In this document: one piece after another, positions 10,619-22,684 of the stretch
Layout of the letters: each line of letters begins with the position of its first letter
Numbering within the stretch: position 1 is the stretch's first letter
Source: Amoeboaphelidium protococcarum
Taxonomy: Eukaryota; Aphelidiomycota; Aphelidea
NCBI GenBank assembly: GCA_023515745.1
Contig: JALECJ010000258.1
Location: 1,802,501 to 1,866,500 of the forward strand
Direction of reading: 5' to 3'
Length of the DNA: 64,000 nt
Position numbers and translations under genes: made by a program
Notes under the pieces: model-generated
The model's database searches: none
What the model saw: only the letters and a program-made list of their open reading frames with translations
Told to the model about the DNA's origin: nothing

Positions 10619-13600
10619 ATGGCTAATATTAGAGGTTCAAATCAGCAAGGTTCAAGTGTCAATAGGACGCAGTATCAAATGTCTGATCGATTGCAGTTGT
10701 TGGAGCGTTTGGATTACTATTACAAGATTGTGTCTGCTATCATTCTGGCCAAGTAGCATCCATGTTCTGGCCTTCTGCCTGCCAGCACAGCTATCACCAC
10801 TCACGGTAACTATACTGATGCGTGGGTCAGAGATAATGTCTACTCCATTCTGGCTGTTTATGGCCTTGCACTTGCTTATCGTAGATTAGATGATGATCAA
10901 GGCCGCACGTACGAGTTGGAACATGCTTGTGTGAAATGTATGCGCGGACTCCTAAATGCCATGATGAAGCAGTCTGACAAGGTGGAAGCTTTCAAAAAGC
11001 AGCAGAGTGTTGAGAATGCATTGCATGCAAAGTACAATACGGCCACCGGAGAAACGGTTGTTGGAGATTCTGAGTGGGGGCATTTGTAGTTGGATGCCAC
11101 CAGCCTGTTCGTCCTTATACTCGCCTAGATGACTGCCAGTGGTATGCATATTATATACACTGTGGATGAAGTTGATTTTGTGCAGAATTTGGTTTTCTAC
11201 ATTGAGCGAGCGTATAGAAGCCCAGACTTTTCGCTGTGGGAACGTGGTAATAAGATTAATCATGGAGAGCCGGAATTGAACTCTTCAGCCATTGGTATGT
11301 GCACAGCTGCTCTGTAGGCTATCAATGGTCTCAATCTATTTGGTGCCAAAGGTGGTAGCTCTTCGGTGATCCATGTGTTGCCTGATGAATTTACTAGAAA
11401 CTTTACTACTCTGCACTCTGCCCTGCCGAGAGAGTCTCTAAGTAAGGAGATTGACGCTGGTCTCCTATCTGTGATTTCTTATCCTGCGTTTGCTGTTCAT
11501 GATACTTAGCTGCTGCGCAATACCAAGTAGGAGATTGTTAGTAAGTTGGGAGGCAACTATGGATTTAAGAGATTTCTGCGTGATGGTCATTAGACTTCTG
11601 TTGAAGATACGAGTAGATTGCATTACAATCCATAGGAGCTGAAAGTTTTTGAGAATATTGAATGTGAATGGCCTCTCTTTTATACTTATATGATCCTGGA
11701 TGGCCTGTTTAATGGCGATGAAGAGCAGGTTGAGAAGTATCGTCAACAGTTGTCTCGTTGTCTGATTAATTCTTCGTCTTTATCCGCTAATGGACACGCA
11801 GGTGGTAGTGATCATCATCATCATCATCATTCCGGTGGTGATGCTGTGACCAGTCATCAGAATTCTTTTAATGGATCAATGCAGCTGACTGTCATTCAAG
11901 AAACGTCCCCGATGGAACGCCCGGCCAACTTGAATGTTCTTCCGCCTGATGTCTTTTTAGTACCAGAGCTGTATATTGTTCCATTGGACAAGGTTGAGGA
12001 AGAGAAAGCTCATCCAAAGTCTCAATAGCGCGTACCTAACGAGAATGTCCCTCTAGTATGGGCGCAAAGTTTGTATCTGCTTGGTGAGTTGGTTTATGAA
12101 AACTTATTGAGTCCTTCTGATATTGATCCTCTTGGTCGTCATATGATGCCAGTGGTTAAATCCAATGCTACAGATGTCATTGTGCAGATTGCCTTAATTT
12201 CTGAGGATACAGCGTTGTAGTAATAGCTATCCACATTCGGATTGGAGAGTTAGACTCCGGATCAGGTTGCCCCTATTACGATTGCTTCTCCGCATGGTTT
12301 GAAAGAGGCTTATAGTGTACTGGGTGCTAATTCCAAGTTGGGTCTGAGTGGTCGACCATAGAGACCGATTGGATCACTAGGAACGTGTAAGTTGTATCGC
12401 GTATCTGGTCGATTGTATGCATTTACACCATAGTTTATGGATTGGGAAGAGTTTTACATGACCATGGATAGCGAGTATCTTATCTCCGTCATTGAGAGTG
12501 AATTGATGTTCGTCCGCAACAATTGGAGTCTGCCTGGACGCCCGACAATGGTAATGATGTTGACTCATTCCAATATCGGACCTATGCTTCTGCAGCAGAA
12601 TAAGTACACGGCCAATCAGAGCTACGGTAGGAATCAGTAGAAGGTGTTTGATTTTATGATGACTCTGAGAACGGGAGTTATTTCTAATGGTGTGCGTGTA
12701 AAGTTGGGCAGACTGCATGAGTTGGTGAGCACTTCCTGCATTCAAAGTCTGGACTTCCTGACTACTAAGATTGAGTAAGGCTATTTGAATTCTGCAATTG
12801 AAATTGCGGATGGCCGCCGAGTAGTTAATTGGGAGCAGCTGTTAGGAGGTGTCAAATAACGTAAGAAGTGGGACTCTAAATTGAATCTTGGTCCAGAGTT
12901 TAGTATCTCCAAGTCTGCAGGTGCTTCTCTGTCTAGTTCTGGTGGAGCGGGGAGTTTAAGTAAAATTCGCAGGTAGGATAGTTATGAGTTGAGAACAAAG
13001 GAAACCTCTCGTAGCAAGTACACTGTCGGGCCACCTAAGAATACAAGCGAGTTCAAGTTGAAAGTTGCAGAGATTGATCACACTCTACACCCAGATTCTC
13101 CTGCTCATACTCACAAGAGATCTCATACCTATAGCTAGACGAGTAGTAGTAGCACCGCTGCTCACACCAAGATTGGAGATGTGGAGAGATTGAAATTGAA
13201 GCTTGGCGATAGTTCTCAGCTGAATTTTGCAATTAATTAACTAAGTAATTCTATGAATCTGTATGATCAGGCTGATTTGTTATACTACATCTCCAGCTGC
13301 AAAGGATTTGATTTTGTTGTTCATTTGTAAAATCAAGATGGTTCGGCTTCCACTTCGTAGTCCACTGTAAGGGAACTTGTTTAGGAAGTTTATGAGAATG
13401 CTATGAACTTGAAAATGTGGGAAGTTGTGCGTGAGGCTGCAGATATGTTGAAGAAAGTGGCTAGTAGTTTGACTATTTCTGTTACCGACCTACTTATTAG
13501 GTAGACTTATATCACATTTGGTCACGGGAATGATGAATATACCTTGTTGAAGCCTGTGTCTCCTGACTAGTTGACAAAGATCATTTATCAAAAGTGTCAC

Positions 13601-15040
13601 GGTGAATTGGGAATGGCACCGTTGTATCAAGAGCTATTGCTGTATTTGAGCAGCTTTATAAAGTCTGAGCCACATCTATTCAGTTCCATGTACAGAGTGA
13701 GAATTCATTTTATCATCTCTGCAATGTTGGAGCAGATTCAGTTTTTGCGTCAGTGTGATCACGGTGCTAGCATGGACATTCTGTTGAAGTTGTCTCCTAT
13801 GGATATCAAGACACTGTTGGGCTATATTCTGCGCGCAAAAGACTCTTTGTGCACATCCTTGGCCACTGAGAATGCTTTGTACCAGATTCCTCTTCTGTCA
13901 CCTGGGAATAATGGATTGGAGATCAATTTGACAGTTCAAAGTGCTGGCTATTATGACGGATCATTTGCTAATATTGGCGTGAATGGTCAGTATATTGTGA
14001 AGGGCGGCTAGCGCGGTCTCAATGTTGCGATTGTGAGCATGACCGAAGGCTCTGTGTGTAGTGTTGAGCATTTCGATACCTGGGCTAGTGGTGAGTAATC
14101 AGACAAGTTTATTGCGTTCGTTGAGAATAATTGCGGTGCTCCCAATGGTAACAGTGGGAAGTTTTTGTTGATATCAGTGCGCGATGAGGCCACTGAGAGA
14201 ATGACAGATAGATGCAAAGAGTTTTTGAAGTCTCTGGGGTCCAATGATATCAAGTACTTGAAGTATCGCGATTCTTGGTGTATGATTTGCTAGTACCTGA
14301 ACGGTGAATGGAGTCTGTTGGTTGAGCATTTACAAGCTGCAAAGAATGGATCTACTCCAGTTATTGAACATACGTACCATAAGCGGCAGTAAAGTGAAGA
14401 GGACGTCGAAGAGGGAGATTAATTCTAGCCGTTGCAGCACCTCCGTTCTGAACGTGTCCTGCCATCTAAAGGTTAATGGGGCCGTCGCAGAAAGATTGAG
14501 GGTGCGTTGTAGAGAACTCCATTTAACTTTTACCCAATGATTCATCGCATGTTGGAGCGTGTTAGAACTGGTATGAAGGTTGGCTCTTTCACTCTATCCC
14601 GTAATCCGACTGTAAGTGAGAAGACTCCCGAGGAAATAAGTTTTGCCCTGCTGGTGGATTCGATGTTGAGTTATATTGATCCGGCAGAGAGAATGATCGC
14701 TATAGAATGTCTGACTATATTGTACGATGTTGATTAGGTGCATAATAATTTGGATTTCTTGTCAAAGGTGGACGTACTTGATATCGCGTGGCTGCTGGAA
14801 TGCGCTTATCAACTACATTGGGATGCGTTTATAAACACGGAAGTTAGAAAGTCAATTGCTACTGAATAGAAGCAGCAGAGTCTAAGTGAACAAGATATCC
14901 AATCAATGAAGAGTCAATATCAGTACTGTTAACATAAGGATGTGGCGAAGAAGCTGTTCATCGACTTGCCTGACATTGAAACGAAAGGCTTCTATGCATC
15001 TGCTATAGCGAAAACGTTTGGAATTAAACTGGATGAATGA
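10619..15040 (+). CDS. Phosphorylase b kinase regulatory subunit (alpha/beta type)
   Basis: 1473 residues without introns; UAR codons number in the dozens. The N-terminal half is the GH15/glucoamylase-like domain of [110 protein letters not shown] and [10 protein letters not shown]. The C-terminal PHK domain is also recognisable ([25 protein letters not shown]). It is longer than animal subunits (about 1100-1240) because of Ser/Gly/His-rich inserts, for example a His6 run near 11815. No CaaX prenylation motif is present; it ends KLDE. Known role: regulatory and calmodulin-binding scaffold of the kinase that activates glycogen phosphorylase. Confidence 0.92.
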
Positions 15041-15524
15041 TATTCGAACTAGAACTTGTAAACTCAATAATAAATCTTGACGAACTTGTCATAGAGTCGA
15101 TAATTTTGCCTTTTCTTATGATCCTATCAGTACTTGTAGTTTACGCGTAGTCTTTGGTTTTTATTTACACCAGTCAACAATAATCTCTTGTTCACTTGCA
15201 TATTCAAGCCAAAGAGAGAGACAACAAGTACATTAATGAAGAAGGAGGAGAGGGCGCGTATAATATCCTCAAGAAGCAATGTCTAACGTTGAAACTTTCA
15301 CGCTTTATGGATGATCGTAATATTCTGCTTAGCAACGGCCGCCCGCCATTGTTCGCGCTTGTCTGATTTGACCAAACACCACAACGGAGAAGATAAACAA
15401 AGTCCATCCAGAAAATAGACATCTTCCGTTGTGACTTTACTTACATCAACAATAACAACCACCTCAGCATAAATATATATATTTATTTATATACTTATAT
15501 TTGTTCAAGTGTTTAAATTAGAAA
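15041..15524. other. Intergenic, 484 bp
   Basis: AT-rich 5' region of the F-BAR gene with a TATA-like stretch (about 15470-15495) 30-55 bp upstream of the ATG and CGCG elements at 15147 and 15255. No gene seen. Confidence 0.35.
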
Positions 15525-17774
15525 ATGTCTGGAAGCAATAGTTAGACTTCTTGGGATAGTAATTTTTGGGTAAGTTTCCACCTAGTTGTTTCAATCCATA
15601 AATGACATACAATGAGATTCGAAATACTCATATGATGATGAGTGTAGGGAGAGGGTAATAAAGGATTCGCCGTTGTTGATAATAGATTGGAGGAGGGATT
15701 CAATTCGCTGAATGAATTTTCAGGATATTTCGGTAATCGTGCCAAGCTGGAGACTGAGTATGCAACCCATCTGGAGGCATTGGCCAAGAGCTCTGCTTTC
15801 AAGGCAGATCACGGCACTCTGAAGGCTGTTCTGGACAAGCTGATTGTCACAACTCATCAACTGAATGAGATGCACTTATCATTTGCCAAGAAACTCATTC
15901 AGGATGTCGATGTTCCGCTGGGCAAGTTTAAGAATGCACAGCGTCAGTTGAAGAAGCATCATGAGGCAGAGATGGACAAGGCGACCAAGAATGTCCAGAA
16001 GGAGGTGCTTAATGTGGACAAGTTGAAGAAGGATTACTATGCCAAGTGCAATGCCATGAAAGCCGCCGTCCAGACTGCTGCTAAAGGTCAGACTGATCGC
16101 ATGACCAAGAAGGAGTATGAGAAGATTCAGGAGAAGGCTATCAAGGCCAAGAAAGATGTGGACACCTCCGAGTTGGAATATAAAAATGCCGTCAAGAAGT
16201 ATGAGCAGGCACAGGATGTCTGGGATGAGAAAATGGCTCAGGCTGCACAGGAGATTCAGCGCAATGAGAATGAACGTCTGGCACTGATAAAGTCCACTCT
16301 GGCCAATATTTTGGATGCCCAATTGAAGATGATCAGTGATGCTCATGTGAAGAACATCAACGAACTTCGCCAGTCTGTAGAGTCTATCAATGTGGATGCT
16401 GATATGAATGAGTGGATGAATAAGAATAAGACTGGAGATGTGAAGGCTGTGCGTATAAAGTTTGAGAGTTTCTTTGGTGATGTTGCACCTAAGAAGGCTG
16501 CCATGATCCGCTCCTCCAGTTAGCGAGGTGGATTGAATGGCAGTTAGGGTGATTTGCTGTCTTAGACTTCATCCCAGGCCGGCATTAATCGCAGCAAGAC
16601 TAATTTGCTGTCGAGCATCAAGGCAGCTAAAGAGAATGAATCCAATGCTGCTCTTTCGGCTAGTGGAAGTAGCTCTAATGTGAAGGCTGCGCTGGCTGCT
16701 CACTTGTTATAGAGCTAGAACTCTTAGTCTGGTGCGGCAATTAGTGAAAATGATGTCAGTCGTGCACGTTCCTCTTTGAAGAATTTGAGCATTGCCGGTA
16801 ACAATAACTAATCCAATTCGAATCTGAGCTCACCTTTATCTGCAGTTGCGGCAGTGGCAGAGAGGCCGCAGTCAGAAGAGTAGCCATCACGATAGGTTGT
16901 GGCTGCGCCGGAGAATTCTAAAAAGTAGGAGGAATCCAGCGAATAAGCTCCTGCTGCCAGTAAGAATGAGAAAGTGGAGCAAGTTAAAGCTGCCAGTGAA
17001 AGCGCTAGAAAGCTAACTATTGAGACGCAATAACGTCCGACTGATCTTGTGAAGGACGGTGTGGCTGCTGAGGAGTAGCAATAGCAATAAGAAACAGTTA
17101 AGGCGGCGAAAGATGCTGAAGATTCTTAAAACGCTGCTGCAGCTGCTGCTGAAAATAAGAGACAGTCTGCATTAAAGACCGCTGACTCTGGATTCGGCGC
17201 ATCTCCAATGACTGCCAGTGTTTCTGCTCAAGCTTAGAAATTTGAGTAGGCCGCTTAGTCTAATTCGACTGCTACTGCCACCTCTCCTATTAGAGAGACA
17301 GCGCCTTAGTTGAGTGCTAGTGAGAAGAAGCCTGCAGAGTAGTAGCAATCCTCAGAGTAAAGTGCAAAGGTGTAGAATCCTCAAGTCGCTGCTGTGGCCG
17401 CAAAGGAGCGCGTGTTCACCAGACGATCCATCAAGATGGAAGGTTGGATGGACGTGTGTGACGATAGCAATAAACAGTGGGTTAAGCGCTGGTGTGCTTT
17501 AGAAGGTGGCTATATCTGGTTCTTTGAAGACTAGGCAGATAACAGTAAACCACAGGGAATGAATAAGCCTAAATCTATGGCCAGCGTGGCCAAGAGTACT
17601 CTATCCAGAGGTAATCAGGTGCAAGGTTGGGAAGTGCCAGATGTTGCTGCAAAAGGTCCTCATCTTTTGACTCTGAATGTTGGCGGCAAGAGACAGATGC
17701 TTCTCTCGTGCTCTGATGAAGATGACTGCAACTACTGGTACGAGCAGATTGATTCTGTCATTAAGAAGAAGTGA
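15525..17774 (+). CDS. F-BAR and PH domain protein (membrane curvature / cytoskeleton adaptor)
   Basis: 723 residues in two exons: 15525-15569 and 15648-17774, joined across a 78-bp GT-AG intron after the codon for Trp15. The splice restores the FCH start: NFW joined to GEGNKGFAVVDNRLEEG, matching F-BAR domains. Residues about 10-275 are F-BAR with a long Lys/Glu coiled coil and FGNRAKLETEYATHLEALAK. Residues about 280-600 are Ala/Ser/Gln-rich low complexity where UAR dominates. The C-terminus (about 608-723) is a PH domain: KMEGWMDV, WVKRWCALEGGYIWFFED and a closing YWYEQIDSVIKKK helix. Expected to bind phosphoinositides and bend membranes in endocytosis or cytokinesis. Confidence 0.92.
15570..15647 (+). 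other. Spliceosomal intron, 78 bp
   Basis: Donor GTAAGTTT and acceptor GTGTAG, phase 0. The unspliced frame would not join the conserved FCH residues on either side. Confidence 0.85.
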
Positions 17775-18086
17775 GTCTTTGAGTTTTGTCCGCTGCGTAT
17801 AGTATTGATTTGTTGATTGAGTTATGGATTGATATACGCGATGAGATGATGAAGATGTTGTTGGTAATGGTGATGATGATAAAGAAGCTATGAGAGAATA
17901 TAAAAATGTTTTAAAATGTTGGTCTTTGTTTTGATCATTTATATCGTAGAAGTTGCTTTACAATACGCGTCTTATATGCTTATCTAACCAAGGCTTGTAA
18001 GGGGCCTTACCAATCGTAGTCTCCATTTTCATCAGATAAAGAATCCAAAAGGTTTTGTAAAATTAACGGGCAATTTCTCGTGTGGT
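17775..18086. other. Intergenic, 312 bp
   Basis: Between the F-BAR stop and the lipase start. A GATGAT-rich stretch near 17842-17880; no gene seen. Confidence 0.3.
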
Positions 18087-19439
18087 ATGGTCAACTTCAA
18101 TGTCATTAATTCAGCCTTATTATTACTATAATTTGGATCGCTCCTCTTTGTGATTATACATAGTGCCCTCAGTGTGGCTAATAATTCACGATTTACTGAT
18201 AATGAAGGGGAATATGCTTTAGAATCAGTCACTAAACTCAATAAAAGTCTTGTTAATAACAACAGCCGAAATAATGATTTGCATTATATGCGACAAGATT
18301 TTGGATAATTACCGCCTATTTAATATTTAAATGATGATGATGATGATGGCTAGTAGTAGCGTGATGTGAATGCTACCTCGCATAGTAGAGTTGTAAATGA
18401 AAGAGTGGATGATCGCGTTCTGGATAATCTAAGTCTTTATGCAGAGCTAAGCGTGATGTCTTCTCATTGTCTGCATGATGCGTGTCTTGGCAATTTCGCT
18501 CATTGTCTTCATCGTTTATTTAAAAAGAAATTACTAACTGATCGTTTATTAAATAGAGGACACAGCAAGTTTACTGTTATTTAAAAGATTTCCACTTATA
18601 ATCAAGAGTGGCTGGTAGGCGGGGAGGCGCTGATTGGTTCGGTGACTATAGCTGACTAGAAGAAGGCCATTGTTATATCTTTCCATGGCAGCACTCGGCT
18701 CTCAGACTGGTTAAATGATTTCGCAATATGGTAATCGTAATACGTACCTATATCCGAGAAGGATCTATCCGGTGCAACTGGAAAGCTAGATCAAAATCTT
18801 GTGAAAGCCAAAGTCCATGCTGGTATCTGGGCTATTTACTTGAAATTGCGACAGTCAGTAATAGAGGCGATCAAACGCATTATTAGATCATCAGACTCCA
18901 TTACAAAGTATACCTCAATTAGACTTACAGGCCATTCGTTAGGTGGAGCTCTCTCCTACTTTTTGATGTTGGATTTGGCCGTTCTGAAAATTGAATATGC
19001 AGAATTTCAGGCTGTAGATCTGATTGACATTTATATTTATGGAACACCTAAGGTCGGCAATAAATGGTTTAATCTATATGCTTATTCTGTGCTTAATCAG
19101 TTGAAAGATACTATTGCTATAAATCGCGTGGTTCACGCCAATGATCTAGTTCCTAGACTGCCACCAACGTAGCTCGGCTATTTGGACTACCTTGACAGTC
19201 GTAACGGAACTTTCTACTGGCTCGATGGTAATGGAACAGCCCATAAGTGCGTCCATTTGTAGTAGAGCCATACTTCATCATCAATTAATAATGCTGGAGT
19301 AAAGCAGTGGGATACTTTGTAGATGAATAGATCGTCTTTCGATCGCTTGTGCCGTTTTCATGGCTGGACCAGGCGCGGCCATTCGAGTTACTTCACAAAG
19401 CAGTGGCTGGTTAAGAAGGAGTGCAAGAAGTTAAAGTGA
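18087..19439 (+). CDS. Secreted class 3 lipase (Lipase_3 family)
   Basis: 450 residues. The start at 18087 gives a clean signal peptide (hydrophobic stretch NSALLLLQFGSLLFVIIHSA). A poly-Asp plus Gln tract (GAT repeat then TAG TAG TAG) lies near residue 85. The alpha/beta-hydrolase core contains IVISFHGS (oxyanion strand), RLTGHSLGGAL with nucleophile Ser at about 284, the strand IYIYGTPKVGN, HANDLVPRLP with the Asp at about 351, and a C-terminal RRGHSSYF His at about 434, giving a complete Ser-Asp-His triad. It should hydrolyse acylglycerols or phospholipids outside the cell or in the phagosome. It lies just upstream of another alpha/beta hydrolase on the same strand. Confidence 0.88.
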
Positions 19440-19737
19440 CCACAAGGTAAATTCGAATTCGATTTACTCATTAGATGTTATAATCTTTTGGCCTCTCTTT
19501 TACTACAATCTTGATATTTTTCTACCAAAGAATGACTGACACTCTTGGCTATACCATGCGGTCTCAAATAATCTGATCGCCTCTTTGATAAGCCACCGTG
19601 AGAGAATTACTCGGAAATTCGTTAACCTGCTCAGCCCCTCTGATAGTCACTTTTACCTTCTTCTATTTAAGGACCTTTTTGTAATATTGCTCTATTTAAA
19701 AGTATCCCCCAATTTAGATAGTAGCTAACATTCGATC

Positions 19738-21219
19738 ATGTATTATATTGCGAAGATCTTATTTTTCGCTGCATGCTACCTCTCCGAGCAAATTGCTTTC
19801 CAGTCTCAGTCTAATATGATGTTGAGTGACATTGCTGCTGACAGGTACGTTAGGGAGCCTGTTGATGGTAGTTATCAACGATTTGTTATTGGTAGTCACA
19901 TTGGGCCATTCGATGTGGATTATGCATCTTCTGACTCCGCTGGTGAATCCTCGCATGGTAAGGTTGGTGGACAGCTGGTAAAACCTCCGAGTAGATTGCA
20001 TGTGACTGTTCCGTTGAATGGTTTACGCGCTGAAGATGGTTTTGCTGACAAGTCTAATCCTGAGGCATCAAAGGGTCAAAAGCGATCTGTAACCATATTT
20101 TTGGGTGGTATGATCGGACTGGTGCCCATCTACTGGTATTATGATGCTATGGCGCGTCTAAGCATTGCGGGTGACGGTATGGTGGTCGTGGCTTTGGATA
20201 TGCTGACTGAGTTCCCGTAAAGCTATGTGGGTGTGGCAGGTGTTGTAGATAAAGTCTAGCAATGGATTGAAGGTGGTCATCTGTAGGATTATATTGAACG
20301 CGAACTCGGTGTGGAATATGCTCTTAACATTGATAAGTTCAATCTGATGTCTCATTCCAGTGGTGCTTAGTCTATGATATACTTATGGAAGCACAAGTTA
20401 CAGAATGGATACAGATATAATTCCTTACTGTTGTGGGATCCTGTTGATGCTATGGGTGAATATAAGGATATTGCTGATGTTGACGTTCAAGGTATTGAAT
20501 TACCACCGCCAGTGCTGGATCCATCCAATGCTGACCAGTTCAAAGATCATGACACTCCATTCTTTATCGTTTCTACTGGTCTGTGTCACTTGCCAAGTAT
20601 CAACATCAAACCACCAAAGTTTGTTCGTGACAAGCTGCGTAAATGGCTTCCACCTATTTTTGACCTGGACAAGAGCGTGGTGCCTGCTTGCTGTCCTGAC
20701 AAGCTTGGACCAGAGAGATTCTACAAGGCTCTATCTGGTCATTAGTCAAAGCTATTCGCAGGTTACCAAGAAGCTGATATCAAGCATCATGGAAATGCTT
20801 CAGATTTAGTTCTGACCGGTCATGCCACTGGCTATCACTTGAACATGACTCATATTGGTCATTGTGATGTGTTGGATGATTTCTGGAGTTTTGCAAGTAA
20901 CCAGTTGAAGATGTGCCGAACTATTATACAGGACAGACTGAAGACGCATAAGTGGTTTTCACCTGATGATCCGAGTGGAGATCATTACGGCGGCTTTGAG
21001 GGATATAAGCGTGCTCATAAGCTAAGTGACTTCAGAATGGCGTTCAGTTCTTCTACCGCTGCATTCCTAGATTATGTTAACGCGGATGCAAGTAAGAAGT
21101 TGAAGTCATCAGCTAAGCAATATCTCGATCGCTTATTTGCCTCCGATTCAAATGTTGAACATGAGACCAAGCGTGAGAGTGTTGAATCTCGTACTCGCAG
21201 CGCATCCATCAATAACTGA
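19738..21219 (+). CDS. Secreted alpha/beta hydrolase, chlorophyllase-like
   Basis: 493 residues. An N-terminal signal peptide (MYYIAKILFFAACYLSEQIA) leads into an alpha/beta-hydrolase: strand RSVTIFLGGMIGLVP, strand MVVVALDMLTEFP, nucleophile elbow LMSHSSGAQS (Ser at about residue 206), strand SLLLWDPVDAMG, strand PFFIVSTG and a late HIGHCDVLDDF. The last motif and the placing of the elbow recall chlorophyllases and related cutinase/PETase-like esterases, where GHSRGG and a C-terminal GHxDMLDD occur. The elbow here lacks the usual first Gly. A Ser/Arg-rich C-terminal tail follows. The substrate is not provable from sequence; an ester hydrolase acting on chlorophyll or a lipid ester is the best guess. 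Confidence 0.6.
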
Positions 21220-21547
21220 TAATATCAAAAATGCTTAGTATCTGAACTATCTACTCGGGCCGATTTGATACGTGTAACAAGTGAACAAGAGGAGATACTT
21301 AACGATAAAATTATAATCCAACTTTTGAGCTTCTTTTTTTATACTCTCATAACTTAGCCGTGTATCAGATATTTCAGCGCATTACTACAGATAATTCAAC
21401 GTTATCTTGGTCATTGTCCGCGTAATCAGAAAACTCTCGATTTATGAAATGATCGAGTGATTTCAAGGAGAATGATCAAGAGAAAGCGTATATTCTTCGC
21501 ACGCGATAAGCTGAGAATTGCAAAGTTATATCACTGTAAAAGTGGAG
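21220..21547. other. Intergenic, 328 bp
   Basis: 5' region of the CxxC protein gene; CGCG elements near 21485 and 21501. No gene seen. Confidence 0.3.
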
Positions 21548-22441
21548 ATGGATACAGACGAAGAGAAACGGTTGATGTATGAGAAGCTGGAGAAATCAGA
21601 GGCTGTTGCGCGGAAAGAGGTTGAAGCCGTTTAATCATATGAGAATCTTCTGGTGTCGTAGATTTTGAACGACGATGTGGTGGCAGGCAAGTAGCATTTC
21701 CCATCGCCCGATTTCCCACTTACACCTGGCATGATGTGTAAACCGCCGGATATACCTTTTGTAATATATGATAATGTTATCAAAGTTCGACAACAATATC
21801 CTTAAATGTCAAAGCTGCGTAATAATAAGGACGTGACTGAAGAAGAGCCAGTCCCCAGGCTTCCCATCTATCAATTTAGAAAAATGATAAAAATGGAGCT
21901 GCCATCTTACAGATACCTCCGCAAGTCTATAGGCGCAAGAAGCTTTGCGTATCAAGATAATCTCAGAAATTAGTTGAATTTAAAGTATGCTAAGCAGAAG
22001 TGTTGCACTGCATGCCGCTTACCAGTTGACTATTATCAAAATCAACACGAGTATGGCGAGACTGTGCAAGTTCATGAGGCAGTTTTAGAAATGCTTTATA
22101 ATGCAAAGGATCGCTTCTCTTCCCGCAATAATAAGAATGACAATAGAAACGCGTCGACAATAGATCATTCTAAACGGAAGAGGCAAGCGGAAACTGATAA
22201 TGAGGATAGTTGGCAGGAGGAGGAATTAGAGCGATACAAGCACGACGAAGCTGATTTAATTGCACTTGATGTCATTGCTGATCAGGGTGTATCAATGTTT
22301 TAGTAGTGTGAAGTTAAGGGCAAATTGTGCTATCCGTGCTTTTATCTACGCATTAAACGCGGCTATTATCGTCACTACCAAGGCGATAAAGAAGCTCTTG
22401 CTGCAGATTTGAAGATTTATGGTAAAAGCCTGCCTCTTTGA
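21548..22441 (+). CDS. Hypothetical protein with paired CxxC clusters
   Basis: 297 residues, not recognised. The N-terminus is a charged helix (MDTDEEKRLMYEKLEKSEAV). Two cysteine clusters, QKCCTACRLP (about residue 155) and KGKLCYPCFYLRIKRGYYRHY (about 265), could form one zinc site; between them lies a Lys/Arg-rich, Glu-rich linker with HSKRKRQAE, a plausible nuclear signal. No membrane segment. It lies 243 bp upstream of the SANT-domain gene on the same strand, so a nuclear or transcription-related role is possible but unproven. The stop TGA at 22439 follows several internal UAR codons. Confidence 0.65.
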
Positions 22442-22684
22442 CTTTGCTATATACATTATGTTGATATACTTTCAATTGTGTAAAGTAATTATATTTCTTT
22501 TATCCATCACTAGTAAACCCATTTTTTTACGATTGAGCCTTGTATTTTCTATCACGTTTGAAACTGCTGGAAACCCCGACTTTTTGTTCCCCTCTTCACA
22601 CTCATCGACAGAAACGCGACGCGCATTAATTCTCTTATCTTTTTCAGAGTAATCATCAACAGGTGATACGCCTTATTGTTTAAA

